In this document: positions 50,598 through 61,486 of the stretch, in pieces
Position numbering within the stretch: the stretch's first letter is position 1
Layout: each line of letters opens with the position of its first letter
From: Pyxicephalus adspersus
Taxonomy: Eukaryota > Chordata > Amphibia > Anura > Pyxicephalidae
DNA length: 64,000 bases
Reading direction: 5' to 3'
Assembly (NCBI RefSeq): GCF_032062135.1
Contig: NC_092868.1
Span: 51,235,053-51,299,052 of the forward strand
The notes under the pieces: generated by a model
Database searches by the model: none
What the model was told of the DNA's origin: nothing
The model's input: the letters and a program-made list of their open reading frames with translations, nothing else
Made by a program: the position numbers and the translations under genes

Positions 50598-50603
50598 GTG
50601 AGT
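50598..50603 (+). other. 5' splice donor of the CAMTA1 exon
   Basis: GTGAGT follows ATGT directly and is a strong U1-type donor. Using the GT at 50598 leaves one base of a split codon, which fits the KPM-F continuation known in CAMTA proteins. Confidence 0.9.
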
Positions 50604-50620
50604 AATTGATTTTCTCACAG

Positions 50621-50647
50621 CTACCTACCTACATACATACATACATA
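50621..50647 (+). repeat. (CATA)n/(CCTA)n microsatellite just after the exon
   Basis: CTACCTACCTACATACATACATACATA starts about 24 bases into the downstream intron, close to the splice donor. Confidence 0.85.
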
Positions 50648-52747
50648 TCATAGATGAGGACTGATATCACGTAGGTTCCAAATGTCAGAAAACAAATCTT
50701 AAAAATAGCCAAGTGTACTAACCTCTAGCAGTTAGGGCCTTGTCCCCATTTCTGTCATCTTTACCCTAAACCTGACAATGTCAAATTGGCTCCTGTAGAT
50801 TTTTCTACTTTTTGCACTTTATTATTAACCCCAATGAGGGTGCCCATTCCTTCAATGGGGGAAAATAGTGGTACTTTGTAGGTGGCCCAAACCATGGCTA
50901 ATGATCCACTGCCCCTAGGGACTTTCTGAAAGGCGGTTGGCAAAACGGAACTCCTGTTATGCAGAGGGAGGGACACTTGGTAGCTGTGTAACATAATGTT
51001 GCCTTTCCATGCAGTGGTATTGACCATTAACTTTTTGCATTTCTCCTATACCACCTAAATGAGAAATGTTTGTTTAACCCTTTAAAATTAGAAAACAAAA
51101 TCTACTGACCAGTGGTTGCAAGGGTCACACACACATGCAAGAATTAAATTGTATCTATAGCCAAAACATTTGTATAGTTTTGGATAGAGAGTGAAAGGAT
51201 TGAGCTCTTGACAAGTTTTGCGCCATTAAGGAGATTCCTCTACTTTCGGTGTGGTAAAAAAAAAGTCATCCTCAGGACAGGAAGTGAGGGGTATTTTCTC
51301 TAAGGTAGCCCCCGATTGCAGGAAAATGAGACCATTCCCCATTCTATCCAAAACCAAAAAAATGTTGGGTTTAGATGCATTTTGGCATCACGTTTGGACA
51401 GGTCTGAATCCTCTTTTTGGTGCGATTGGTGAGTACATTTAGAAATCAGCTGCTTGTCAGTCTGGACTTTACATCTACAACTTGTACTTATGGGGCCAAT
51501 TAAACCCTAAGCTTAAAAGGCATTTCTTATTTTTTTTCAAAGCATTTCAATAAAATGCATTGGAATCATTTGTTCTTATACCCCATGGATCCTTCAACTT
51601 CTATAAGGATTAAGCCCATATGTTTGGTGATATGTGTCAAAATCTAAGGATCCTAGTATGGCATTATTTTGACTATTTGGGTCAATAAAGTTTTTGGAGA
51701 ATGCTGGACACATGATGCATCTACATATTTCATGAAGCTTTAAAATAAAGGCTGCCTCTAAAAGAAGGCTTAATACTCATCTGTCCCACTGACCATGTTG
51801 TCAGTCTTCTCTCTGCTGAAGAGCTAAAGAATGATGTAGAATTCACCCGGATGTGTTGAATATTTGGTCCCCCTCTACACTGTGTGGTTTCTTCCACTGA
51901 CCCCCATCCCAGTGTGCCCAGTAGTAATGTAGAGAATGGTGGATGGAACCATAGAGTGCAGAGGTGGGCCAAGCATTCAAAACTCCCCAAAGATACTTCT
52001 CCAAGCTTTAGAAGATCAGCAGCATCGTCAGTGGGACAGAAAAGTCTTTCCTTTTGGAGGTTGCATTTATTTTAACATTTTTAATGTACTGTAGCCTTTA
52101 ATCCCACATAGAGTTTCTACAGCCCTACCGAAATGTTTACTGTTTAGGTTAGAGTTCCTTTCTAATTTCATCAACTACAAGAAGACTATTTGTTAGCAAA
52201 AACAATCCTATAGACAGAAAGTTATTCCTTCAACTCAAATGGCCATATTGATGGTTTATTAATCATGTCCACTAGAATATTCAATGCGGCTAGAGTAGGG
52301 TACCTTGTCTAGTATAAGGAATGCTTCAGTGGCTTTTGCTACACAAGACAATACAGTGAGCTGAATTTTAATGCTGACTGCAAAAACCGCATGCAGAGAG
52401 ACACACAAGCTCGTAGACAAACTACTTTGTAGAACAATATAACAACATAAATCTGGAATAAATTAAATTGCCAGTGAACTCAATCATTAAGGTTTGAAAG
52501 CGCCAGAAAAATCCATAGCATTATTTAAACACGGTAAACATATGCAGAAGAAGGACTTAGAGAGAGGGAAGGATATAGCCTTGGGGTAGCTAAATTGTGT
52601 TAGAATTGGGAAAGTTCTGTACAAAACTGTCTTAGGAGTCTAGTATGATTTACCTCTCCTTGAATATTTTCCATCAAGCAATTGACTTTGCGATGGGACT
52701 TGGATTTAGGTATCTCTGTGCAAAGTAAGGTAGAAGATTGTGGGTCA

Positions 52748-52748
<1 letters not shown>
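50648..52748. other. Downstream intron stretch without a supported gene
   Basis: No exon, RNA gene or clear mobile element recognised. Confidence 0.5.

Positions 52749-52797
<49 letters not shown>
52749..52797. repeat. (AC)/(AT)n microsatellite
   Basis: ACACACAT followed by about 20 AT units. It produces tyrosine-isoleucine open frames on both strands that are not genes. Confidence 0.95.
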
Positions 52798-52799
<2 letters not shown>

Positions 52800-52873
52800 G
52801 TAGGCATGTAAACAATGGGTTTAGGAGTGTTAGCATTAAAGAAAGGGTTACTGTCGAGGGTTACAAAAATAGA

Positions 52874-53075
52874 TATTGGGCCAGCTCTTCAAGACTGGAG
52901 ATAATAAACTATCACAGACGAACCTGGAGAATCCAGCAAACCTAAAATGGATCTAGTCAATAACTGAAAACATTTGCCAAATAATAGCAAATGAGTTTTA
53001 AGACATCCATTCCAGGTTTTCTGAATTACCCAAGTTTACCTGTGATTGTCCATCTTCTCTAGTCTTGCCCCATTG
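52874..53075. mobile_element. Palindromic MITE (family A), internally eroded copy
   Basis: Starts ATTGGGCCAGCTCTTCAAGACTGGAG and ends TCTTCTCTAGTCTTGCCCCATTG. Both arms lack the TGATTTATTAAA section, while the centre (GAACCTGGAGAATCCAGCAAACC ... CCATTCCAGGTTTTCTG) is kept. Confidence 0.7.
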
Positions 53076-53077
53076 TG

Positions 53078-53430
53078 AGAGTTACAGGGAAGGTTGTTGG
53101 AAGGGGTAGTGCTAAGCCTAATACTAAATCTAAAGCTAAACCAGAAAGGATAGTGTTGGGTAAAGGAAGGGTCAGTGTCAGGGATACAGGGAGGGTTAGG
53201 GTTATGAGCAGAACCAGGGTTATAGGGGGGGTCTGGTGCTATGTTACAGGAAGGGCTAGTATTAAGTGTAAGGATTAGAGGGAGGGTTTAGGTTAGTGTC
53301 ATAGGTTTATTTAGTGTCATAAGTTTATTTTTAGGGTAGGGGTCTGTCTTTGTAGGTGTTACAGGGTGAGTTAGTGTTAGGATTACAGAGAAATGTTACA
53401 GTTACAGGGAAGGGTAAAGTTAGGGGGTTG
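53078..53430 (+). repeat. Degenerate G-rich minisatellite (GTTACAGGGAGGGTTAG-like)
   Basis: Repeated words such as GTTACAGGGAAGG, GGTTAGGGTTATG, GGGATACAGGGAGGG and TTAGTGTTAGGATTACAG recur without a fixed period. The base skew is strong (G on plus). It begins right at the end of a family A MITE. It is telomere-like in wording but not true (TTAGGG)n. Confidence 0.6.
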
Positions 53431-54361
53431 GAGGCAAGAAACTGCTTTTCATGCTAAGAATTCTGTGGCATAAATTACTAGCACCAATCTCCTCTCTCTG
53501 AAAGTGTTTCATGAGTCCCTTGAAACTGATTTCAACTTTAACAATAAGTTCAAGGGCATCCACTACTTCTCAAATCATTGCTCCCTCCAGGTTTTTCTGC
53601 TGAGACTGTGCTGCAAACAAGAGAAGGATTTGTATGCAGCTGATTGGTATCTCTACCTGACCAACCAGTCTCTTATAAAAACTGTATCGTGTCAGAAAAA
53701 AACATAAGCCAAATGACTGGCTTTGGAGTACTTACTTTTCTCATTACATAATCACAGCAAGAACAAGAATACAAGTCAATTGTTGGGGTTCCAATGATAT
53801 ATATCAATTTAGATATGTCTTTATTGCCAACCTGACTTGATGCTGAAGTTCTGACTTTAGCACTTTGTCTGCTTTTAAAGTTGCATCCCTCCAGACAGAC
53901 ACTCAACACTGTATCATGCATAAATGTAAAAATGAAGCTCAGTTTACAGGGTAGGGGCATCAAAGAGGACCACCCTCTCTTTATATTACACCTGAGTAGA
54001 GGCGATGTGGCTGCTGGAGGCACACAACTTTTCTCCCTCTCCATGGCGGAGATGAAACGTTTGTGCCGGCCGGTTGTCACCCCTGACAGTCGTATTCCAC
54101 TGTCACAGCTGAATAACCTGACAAGCATAATGTATTCATGTATTCAGGCAGAGGACACAATTCTCTTTATATTCTGTCGCCCAAGAGTCAGGCCACAGAT
54201 TGTATTCTCATCAGTGCAGGTTCTGCAGGAGCTGTAAGAAAAGAGTGCTGAAAGAGATTGATTTAGCTGGAAGTTACAGCTACTAAAAAAAAAGTAAAAT
54301 TTGTGATTCCAGAGCAGAATTAACTGATTCTAGAAGTTAATTGTATTTCTCTAGGTATAAA
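53431..54361. other. Downstream intron stretch without a supported gene
   Basis: Overlapping open frames on both strands (53673-54237) have no recognised domain and no splice context. No other feature seen. Confidence 0.45.
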
Positions 54362-54428
<67 letters not shown>

Positions 54429-54470
54429 CCTCTCACATCACCCTATCTACAATGTCTATCTATCTATCTA
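54362..54470 (+). repeat. (TCTA)n microsatellite
   Basis: About 16 uninterrupted TCTA units to 54428, then a short second block at 54453-54470. Confidence 0.95.
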
Positions 54471-54549
54471 AATCTTTTATTCATTATCTCTTTCTTTTCA
54501 TCCTTCTTCCTTCTCTCTTGTATCCATTTGTTCAAGTCTTCTCTCGCTC

Positions 54550-56171
54550 TGGACCTGATTTATTAAAACTCTCAAAAGCTGGAGAGGATACACTTTCATA
54601 AGTGAAGCTGGGTAATCCAGCAAACCTGTAATGGATTTCTATAAAGTCATTGGCTACTTGCTAGCCCACCTAGCGTTAATCCCAAGTGCGATTTAGGGTA
54701 GGTTTTCTATGCAAAAAGCGTTAATCCCGAGTCACACTCAGGGTCACAAAAAAGATTAAAAAACCCGCTTACCTTGTTCCATTGTCGTCCCCCGGCGTCC
54801 TGCTGGTCCCCGCAGGTCTTCGAGACACGTCTTCTCCCTCCAATCTCCAGCCAGCGAATGCAGAGACGATCTCCGGGGTTTCCCGGTGACGTCAGTGCAG
54901 GCGGGAGGACCGTCGAGATATTCAAATAATTTTGTATTAAATTCAATATTGAGTCCAATACAAAGAAATCTTGATATAATATATATATATATAATTATAA
55001 TATATATATTATATATGCTACTGTACAGTTATATTACATGTATCACTATTTTTCTATTTTTATTAATAAATGTATTAAATATTGGACATATTTCAGTGAG
55101 TTATGCCTAAGAATTATAGGCCTACAATTTAAAATACATGACAAGGGGACAGCATTAGAAGCCTTCCTCTGCCATGACCATACATTCACCCACCAATTAA
55201 CCCCAACAAGTAAACACGTAACACACTTTTTTGGTGAAAATTGGCCACAGCAGCCCCCTTTTATTAACCATGTACTTAAACATATTAACAACCATATTTT
55301 GCATAAAACCATAACAATTTTAACCGGATCCATGAAAAGGTATGACTTCATCATTGTACTCCAGCTGTCTCCGCTTTTCCACCAGGCCCCCAGGCGCTCA
55401 TACCCCGCCTCAGGGACAGTTAGCGGACCCCCTTTTTCCACTAGCCTCCACAACAACCAAGTGTCATGCGAGGCCAACCTTACTGTCCCAACAAAAATTT
55501 CTTCCGTATCCCCATCCCCTCTTATATTTTCCTTACCCCCCTTCTACCTTCCATGGACCCAAACCACAGATAACCCGCCCAAGCGCAGCTGCTGTGACAA
55601 TACCCCCCCCAACCACTTTAACATAGGGAGGGAGGGTGGGGATGCAGTCCCACAGCAATAATTTTTCAGAAAGGATCTGCTCAGTTCCCCAAACCTCTTC
55701 TTTTTAACCCTTAACTCTCACCACCCCTTCCTCTTCTCCACCAATCCCAAAACCTGAATTTCCCGCATATTTTCTCATTAGCATACATTAGATACATATA
55801 TATTTTTTTCTTCCTCTTTTTTTTTTTTAATTATTAACTCCCCTTATGCCCATGTGCCTGCTTCCGCCTCTCCATTTAAACTTCTGACCCCTTACTTCAA
55901 CTATTGAACTTTTCACCCCCTTGCATAGTCCCATCTTCAATGCTCCCCTTGTCATGAGGCCCTCCGCCTATAGGTGTCACTCCAGGCCTGCTTTTCCATG
56001 CAAAAAAATGTACCGCTTTTTGTGTGGAAATACGGACAGAATTTGAACGCTAGGGGGGCTATCAAATGTTTTAAATTCTGGAGCAGATCTGTTCCAGGTT
56101 TGCTGGATCACCCAGCTTCACTGATGAAAGTGTATCCTCTCCATATTTGGAGAGCTTTACTAAATCAGGCT
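54550..56171. mobile_element. Palindromic MITE (family A) split by a nested element
   Basis: The left arm (54550-54663: GGACCTGATTTATTAAAACTCTC ... GGTAATCCAGCAAACCTG) and right arm (56060-56171: CCAGGTTTGCTGGATCACCCAG ... GAGAGCTTTACTAAATCAGG) are the two halves of one copy. If the material between them is left out, the joint GCTACTTGCTATCAAATG lines up with the centre of the intact copy near 61322-61344. The MITE was therefore here first. Confidence 0.85.
54664..56059. mobile_element. Nested non-autonomous DNA transposon with TA target duplication
   Basis: The left end GCCCACCTAGCGTT and the right end AACGCTAGGGGGGC form a 14-bp terminal inverted repeat with one mismatch. TA flanks both ends (54662-54663, 56060-56061) while the host MITE has a single TA at that place, so TA was duplicated. 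Just inside each end is a direct copy of TATGCAAAAA or CATGCAAAAA. The interior includes a GC-rich part (54780-54920), an AT tract (54975-55016) and a pyrimidine-rich part (55360-55960). A 207-codon frame at 55038-55661 lacks transposase motifs, so the element appears to need a transposase in trans. TA duplication fits Tc1/mariner, but the family is not identified. Confidence 0.75.
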
Positions 56172-56203
56172 CTCTCTCTTTCTCTAATCTTTTTTTCAAA
56201 TGT

Positions 56204-56345
56204 CTATCTATCTATCTATGACATATGACTATGGTAGGGACATTAGATTGTGACCCCCTTTGAGGGACAGCTAGTGACATGACTATGGACTTTGTACAGC
56301 GCTACGTAATATGATGGGTATAAATACTGTGTAGTAATTATTATT

Positions 56346-56387
<42 letters not shown>

Positions 56388-56391
56388 TTAT
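56204..56391 (+). repeat. SINE 3' part between two (TCTA)n tracts
   Basis: 56219-56345 (GACATATGACTATGGTAGGGACATTAGATTGTGA ... CTTTGTACAGCGCTACGTAATATGATG ... TAAATACTGTGTAGTAA) matches the 3' part of the SINE at 14633-14955 and keeps a section that copy has lost. (TCTA)n lies at 56204-56219 and 56346-56391. A 5'-truncated SINE inserted in a TCTA tract, or an expanding tail, would explain this. Confidence 0.75.
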
Positions 56392-58789
56392 CCTTTTCCC
56401 TCCCTTGTTCTTTTTTTTCTTAGTACAGTTTTCCATTGCTGTGATTTTATTTCACTCCCTCATAAAGCCCAGCAGTTTTAGAGTGTTTTCTAAACTGTTA
56501 AAGACTACAGCAAACAAGCTCATTAATTATCATTGTGCAGACACTGTTTTATGCAGTGTGAAGCATTGGCTGCAAGTGTTACACAGTCTTGGAAGTGTGG
56601 CTACACTCGGTAATGTGTTATCCTGCAGCTACCTCCAGACACCACTGAGTGTCATTTTCTCTGGAATCTCAGAGGAGGCCTCGCACTAACACCCAGTCAA
56701 TTGATTTGCTTCTTTAAAACAACTCCGAGAAGGCTGTTAACATTTAGTAGATTGTGAATAATTTAATGTTTTCATAGTGTGTGCGTTTTGGTGCAGAGTA
56801 ATTGTCAAATCATCCGGATTGTCGATTACAACCTGTATGTTAGGTATTACTATGTAGAGATAGTGAATTCCACAGGCCTTGGGGTACAGCTGCCATTACT
56901 TCTATCAATGTAAAATACCTTAGTATATCCAGGCAGATAACACTGTTTATACATCTTGTCCTTCCTATATCCATCCTCTGACATCCAGCCGCCATATAAG
57001 ATCTCATGTACATACAGCAAAGCTGAAACGCCAGGAGGATATTAGCAGGTTACCATTTAATCAAATTAACTCATCATTAAAAAATCATCAAAGAGTAACC
57101 TAATATTTCAATTGTATTTGTAACACATGTTTCCTACAGAGCCATTGTAGCTGAAGTAGCCACTGTGGCTCTGCTGGACTTAAATCTAGGCAGTTATAAA
57201 AGACACATGCAGCTCATTACCTAATTATTAATTTATTAATAAATGTAGGAAGTTTAACTGTCTGTATTTAACCTGTTTATCAACTTCTTGCAGTGACTTG
57301 TACAACAAAACTTAGGCTGGGCAAGGAAGAAGAACCACAAAGAGCCAATCTGTTGTGCGGTTGTGGTCATATGCTAGCAATTTTGATAGGAGGAGAGAGT
57401 GCTCTGTCCATTCACACAGACAGAGAGAAGGAAAAACCTGGAGTTCTGCTTTAAATACATTTCCTTAAAAGTAATAAAGTGTAGCAAAGTCTTTGTTTTA
57501 GTATAATGCATGGTCAGTAAATGCAAATTAAAGTTATTATTATACCATTTACCAGAAAGTTTTAAAAAATATATATTCATCTGGCAAGAAAGAAGAGAGC
57601 AGGCCGTCCTGGAGTCAGCATACTTTTGGGAAAATTATAGCAATCAGATAAAATTATTTAAATACCGAAAATAATTAATTGCTTTTAATTAGGTTAGACC
57701 TGATCTATATCCATTGACACCAGGAAAACAGACGTGAATCACAGTCATTGTAGTTTTAAGCAAGAAGCAGATCCTGCCTATGTAATGCGCAAATATGGCT
57801 GCCACCATTACCAGAGGGTTTTAAATCTATATACAGAAATAAAATTACCATATAATGAGAATACATGAAACACATCACATTCATACTGTATATATGTGTA
57901 AGTAAAAAAAAAGTTAATGCCTAAGTTTGCCCTCCTGGGCTGTAAAAACAACCTGTTTAGCATAACTGACCATCTGGTCCTAGAGATGCACCAGAAGCCA
58001 AACCTTGCACTGTTCCTGTTGTGTCTTGGGGTAGCACACCAACAGATTGTGTACATAGATTACAAAGATCGTTGCGGGGATAATAAATTTTAATATTGTT
58101 TCATTGACTTTCCAATGAAGTCTTGTAGAGAAACGTATGAAGTTTCATTCCCCCGGGCTCTCCGGCCTCTTTCCTCAGAGTGATATATGTCGTATTTATA
58201 TTTACTAACATGTATGTGCAAAGCTTATTGATTGATATGCCATTATACATCATTTCATCATGGCTCTGGGTTAATATTATAATAAATTACTACATGGACC
58301 ATACATGGAGCACTTACAGCCTCCAGACTGTCTGTCATGTGTGTCCATCGGCAGCGGTGCCATATAACCATCCATATTGGGGAGTCAGTGAGTTGAATGA
58401 AAAAGTTATTGTTGCTGGAGAAGTTATCTGCTGATCTAGCATTAAACCCCTCAGTATTTCCACACATAAACAAATCATCGTGCTCCAGTTCGCTCTTAAT
58501 TAGCCGTAATTTCAATGTGAAATCATTAGTTGGAGGAATGCTGCTATACGTGCTGCATTTTCCAGCTGCCTCAATAATAGTTTTTGCAGTCTGTGTTTTG
58601 CTTTTTGAGGTGCTCCTCACAAGAAGTCCCTGGGAAACACTAATCCACTGCCCTGTTCTTTTCCATATAAGTAGGGATCCACCTTTGAACCATTAAAGTG
58701 AATGTTAAGTAAGTTTTAGATTTATTTTCTTTATCGACTGTATGACTTAAATATAAAATATACATAGTTCATCAGTCAATATCTATATA
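56392..58789. other. Downstream intron stretch; possible constrained segment
   Basis: No exon recognised. The section 58430-58620 (for example CTCTTAATTAGCCGTAATTTCAATG) looks complex and may be conserved. Other open frames have no support. Confidence 0.4.
58430..58620. promoter_or_regulatory. Possible conserved non-coding element
   Basis: Repeat-free sequence with a homeodomain-like TTAATTAG core. Constraint is inferred only from appearance. Confidence 0.25.
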
Positions 58790-59275
58790 AATAAAGTGCA
58801 TTGTACACTGTGCTGTATGTTACAGGATAATGGTGGGTAGTGAGATATGTAAAAAACAGCACAGCATACAGCATTTATTTCTATTTAATGTAAAGCAAAA
58901 CATACAAAATGCAGTGACCTCCTTTGTCTAATATAAAAGAAAAGAAACAAAAATTGTGGATAGGCCTGCAGTATGTGACATACTGCTTAATGTGCAAAGT
59001 TTAGTTGACCAGTTAATGTAATGTGCAGCACAATGTGCTGAACATAGCAATCTATAAATGTAACATACAGCATACCATACAGAATTCAGTAGGCCAAATT
59101 ATGTGATGTACTGCATAGTGCAGTAGACTGGATTATATAATATACAATACAACATACAAAAGCATACCATATAGACTTAATTAAATCAGACTATGTGGTG
59201 TACAGGAGAGTGCCATACACTGGAGTATGTAACATACAGCATCATGTACATAGTGTAGCTTTTTATAGTATGTAA
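58790..59275. repeat. Degenerate repeat array with ACATACAGCATA and CTGTATGT words
   Basis: The words AACATACAGCAT, TATGTGACATACTGC, GTACTGCATAGTGCAGTA and CATACCATA recur about ten times in both orientations with irregular spacing. It appears to be an old short-unit satellite or inverted array. The true unit cannot be fixed by eye. Confidence 0.5.
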
Positions 59276-60416
59276 CTTAACTTAAAGAGGAGGCTTTGTT
59301 CAACACGACTTGGCAAAGCCAGGCCAGGTTTTGTCCAGTTCCAGTAAAGTAACCACTTATCACTTACTTATGGGGGCATTTAGAGCCCATTTACACTGGT
59401 TAAGGTGGCAAAGCATTGGCAAACGAGACTCTTTGGATAATGGTATAGGGGCCAGTGACAAGAAGCTGAAGTCAGTGGTTACTTCTTTGACAATGGCTCC
59501 ATGCTTGGCTCTACCAAGCGACGTTTGCATTAGCTATGGAACTATACAGTCACTGTCATCCAGCAGATTTATTGAACAAAGCCTGATGATTGAAAATATA
59601 ATTTGCACCAAGAAATTTATACAAATACAACATAAATAAAGTGAATTGAAAGGACAACTCCCGTGCTCTGGGAATCCTTTTGTCATTAAAAGTTTATGTA
59701 TAAAAAATAACAAGATACAAAAGTCAGTTTAAAACTAAATTAGGAATTAAAGAAATATGGCCCAGAACCAGTTTACAAACCTGCTTAAAGATTGCTGAAT
59801 ATTTGTATGAATTGCTTCTCAATCTTCAGCAGTCTTCAGGGTATACAACATGCACATTTACTACTTACACCTAACATTTGCATGATCGCTGTATATATTT
59901 ACTATGACATTGTGTGGGATTGATTAATGAAAAGATGACAAAATGTACATAGAATGCTTGATCAGGCAGTATATACAATAAGTAATTCTATTTAGCTATG
60001 TCAATATAAAATGCATAGAATGAGATTAGTTCTGAATGTTTTCCTCCTCCTCTATATGACTGATGTATAGCAGATCATCATTGAATTGTTTGAATCAGAA
60101 AACAGACTGTGGCCTCCATTTAGGACGGGCAACAACAGATTCACTTCAACTGTGTCCCCAAACTGCTGCCCCCTTACTATCCTTTCCTTTGTGCACCCAC
60201 TGCTTTGTTTAGTTACCAAGAGGAAAAAAAATGGCCCAAACGTCTGAGAATGGGGAGGGCGGGCATATGACTACCCTACCACCCATGTTACCAACTGACA
60301 AACACCAGAGTGCCAGCTGCAGAGTGGAGTAGAAGAATATTAAAAGAAGAAATATGTGGAACCACCAGGGCCATCTACAAAGGAGGGTAAATCGCTGAAG
60401 TCTGCTGAGAAACCAA
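59276..60416. other. Downstream intron stretch without a supported gene
   Basis: A/T-rich. The 109-codon frame at 59310-59639 has no recognised domain. Nothing else seen. Confidence 0.45.
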
Positions 60417-60536
60417 TATTACTGGGATACCTTTGGTTCTCCAATGTGGTTGGTTCCCCCCACTGACCTCTATCAGTATTGCTGGGATACCCTTGGTTCT
60501 CCAATGTGGTTGGTTCCCCCCATTGACCTCTATGTC
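60417..60536 (+). repeat. 60-bp tandem duplication, two units
   Basis: Units 60417-60476 and 60477-60536 share GGTTCTCCAATGTGGTTGG and CTGACCTCTAT-like parts with only about three changes over the first 53 bases. The high identity implies a recent duplication. Confidence 0.9.
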
Positions 60537-60599
60537 ACCTTTGTGCCACTTTGCAGATTTTTATTTCTTTTTGTTATGACAGAGTCACTTTGAAAATTA

Positions 60600-60738
60600 T
60601 TATTGGGGTCAGGGTAATGGTTAAGATTGGGGTGCGTATAGGTGTTAAATAATTAAGGATTAGATTAAGGGTTATAGAGAGGTTACAGGTTAATTAAGGC
60701 CCAGATTAGATTTTAGGGCTTGGTTAAAGAGAGAGTTA
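60600..60738 (+). repeat. Degenerate G/T-rich (GGTTA-like) sequence
   Basis: GGGGTCAGGGTAATGGTTAAG, GGATTAGATTAAGGGTTATAG and AGGGCTTGGTTAAAG repeat in wording without a period, like the block at 53078-53430. Confidence 0.45.
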
Positions 60739-60800
60739 GGTCGTATGCATACCTACAATTTTGGTCACTGAAAACAATCTTTAATGATCATGGGACCATG
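60739..60800 (+). mobile_element. Possible left end of a family B MITE
   Basis: GTCGTATGCATACCTACAATTTTGGTCACTGAAAACAATCTTTAATGATCATG resembles the left part of the element at 23813-24126 (GCATACACAC, TTTCGTCGTTTGAAACAATCTTTCATGATCG). The rest is missing. Confidence 0.4.
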
Positions 60801-60979
60801 AACAATGTTGGGTGATGTTGGGCCTTAAAGCTGAAGATTATTACCCTCATTTCCTTGATCACCCTTTCCCTCCTCAACAATATAGTAATGAAATTATTGG
60901 ATAAAACATGTCTGCTTCCATTACCTACCATATCCAGTGACATCATCACAAGGTCTCTATGTAATGCTGGCAGATCACA

Positions 60980-61025
60980 GGTGGTGGGGGGAGCTGGCAG
61001 GGTGGTGGGAGGAGCTGGCAGGGTG
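60980..61025 (+). repeat. 21-bp G-rich tandem repeat, about two units
   Basis: GGTGGTGGGGGGAGCTGGCA and GGGTGGTGGGAGGAGCTGGCA in tandem, then a partial GGGTGCTG. Confidence 0.85.
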
Positions 61026-61216
61026 CTGTGCATAGAAGCTTTGGTAATGCCCACCTGTATTGCCAAGCCTTCATAATTGAAAGATTTAAAATTCAGTGAA
61101 TGGAAGGGGTAGGCCATGGATAGTTAGACTAGGGAGGAAAGGGCTACATGATGCTGTATGTCATCCAGCCAAGAAATAAGGTGGGGCCTATCTGACTCAT
61201 TGCAACTTTTAATGCA

Positions 61217-61486
61217 CAGTGGGCTTAATTTATTAAAGCTCTCCAAGACTGGAGAAGATACACTTTCATCGGTGAACCTGGGTAATCAAGCAAACCGGGA
61301 ACTAATTTCTTAAACCTAATTTGCTATTTGTTAGCAGATATTTTCAATTCTGTACCAGATCCATTCCAGGCTTGCTGGATCACCCAGGTTCACAGAAAAC
61401 GGCAGGTAATCACCCCTTGGTAACCAGGTGCACATGAGAATGTATCTTCTCCACTTTTGGAAAGCTTTAATAAATCAGGCCTATTG
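61217..61486. mobile_element. Palindromic MITE (family A), longest copy
   Basis: Left arm CAGTGGGCTTAATTTATTAAAGCTCTCCAAGACTGGAGAAGATACACTTTCATCGGTGAACCTGGGTAATC and right arm GGATCACCCAGGTTCAC ... GAATGTATCTTCTCCACTTTTGGAAAGCTTTAATAAATCAGG are inverted copies. The centre carries TTTGCTATTTGTTAGCAGATATTTTC. About 35 extra bases (near 61396-61430) interrupt the right arm. Confidence 0.85.

Noticed and set aside
52600..52945. Open frames with long Tyr-Ile runs
   Set aside because: They translate the (AT)n microsatellite.
53078..53430. Interstitial telomere repeat
   Set aside because: No run of exact TTAGGG units; the wording is only similar.
53673..54237. Overlapping open frames on both strands (151 and 118 codons)
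   Set aside because: Neither has a recognisable family and they shadow each other. Kept out as chance frames.
54341..54601. Open frame with IYLS repeats
   Set aside because: It translates the (TCTA)n microsatellite.
55038..55661. 207-codon open frame inside the nested transposon
   Set aside because: It has no DDE, helix-turn-helix or other transposase motif, and it runs over AT tracts and pyrimidine-rich sequence. Its length is plausible for low-stop composition.
58790..59275. CRISPR-like array
   Set aside because: The repeated words are short and irregular, with no constant spacer length, in a vertebrate intron.
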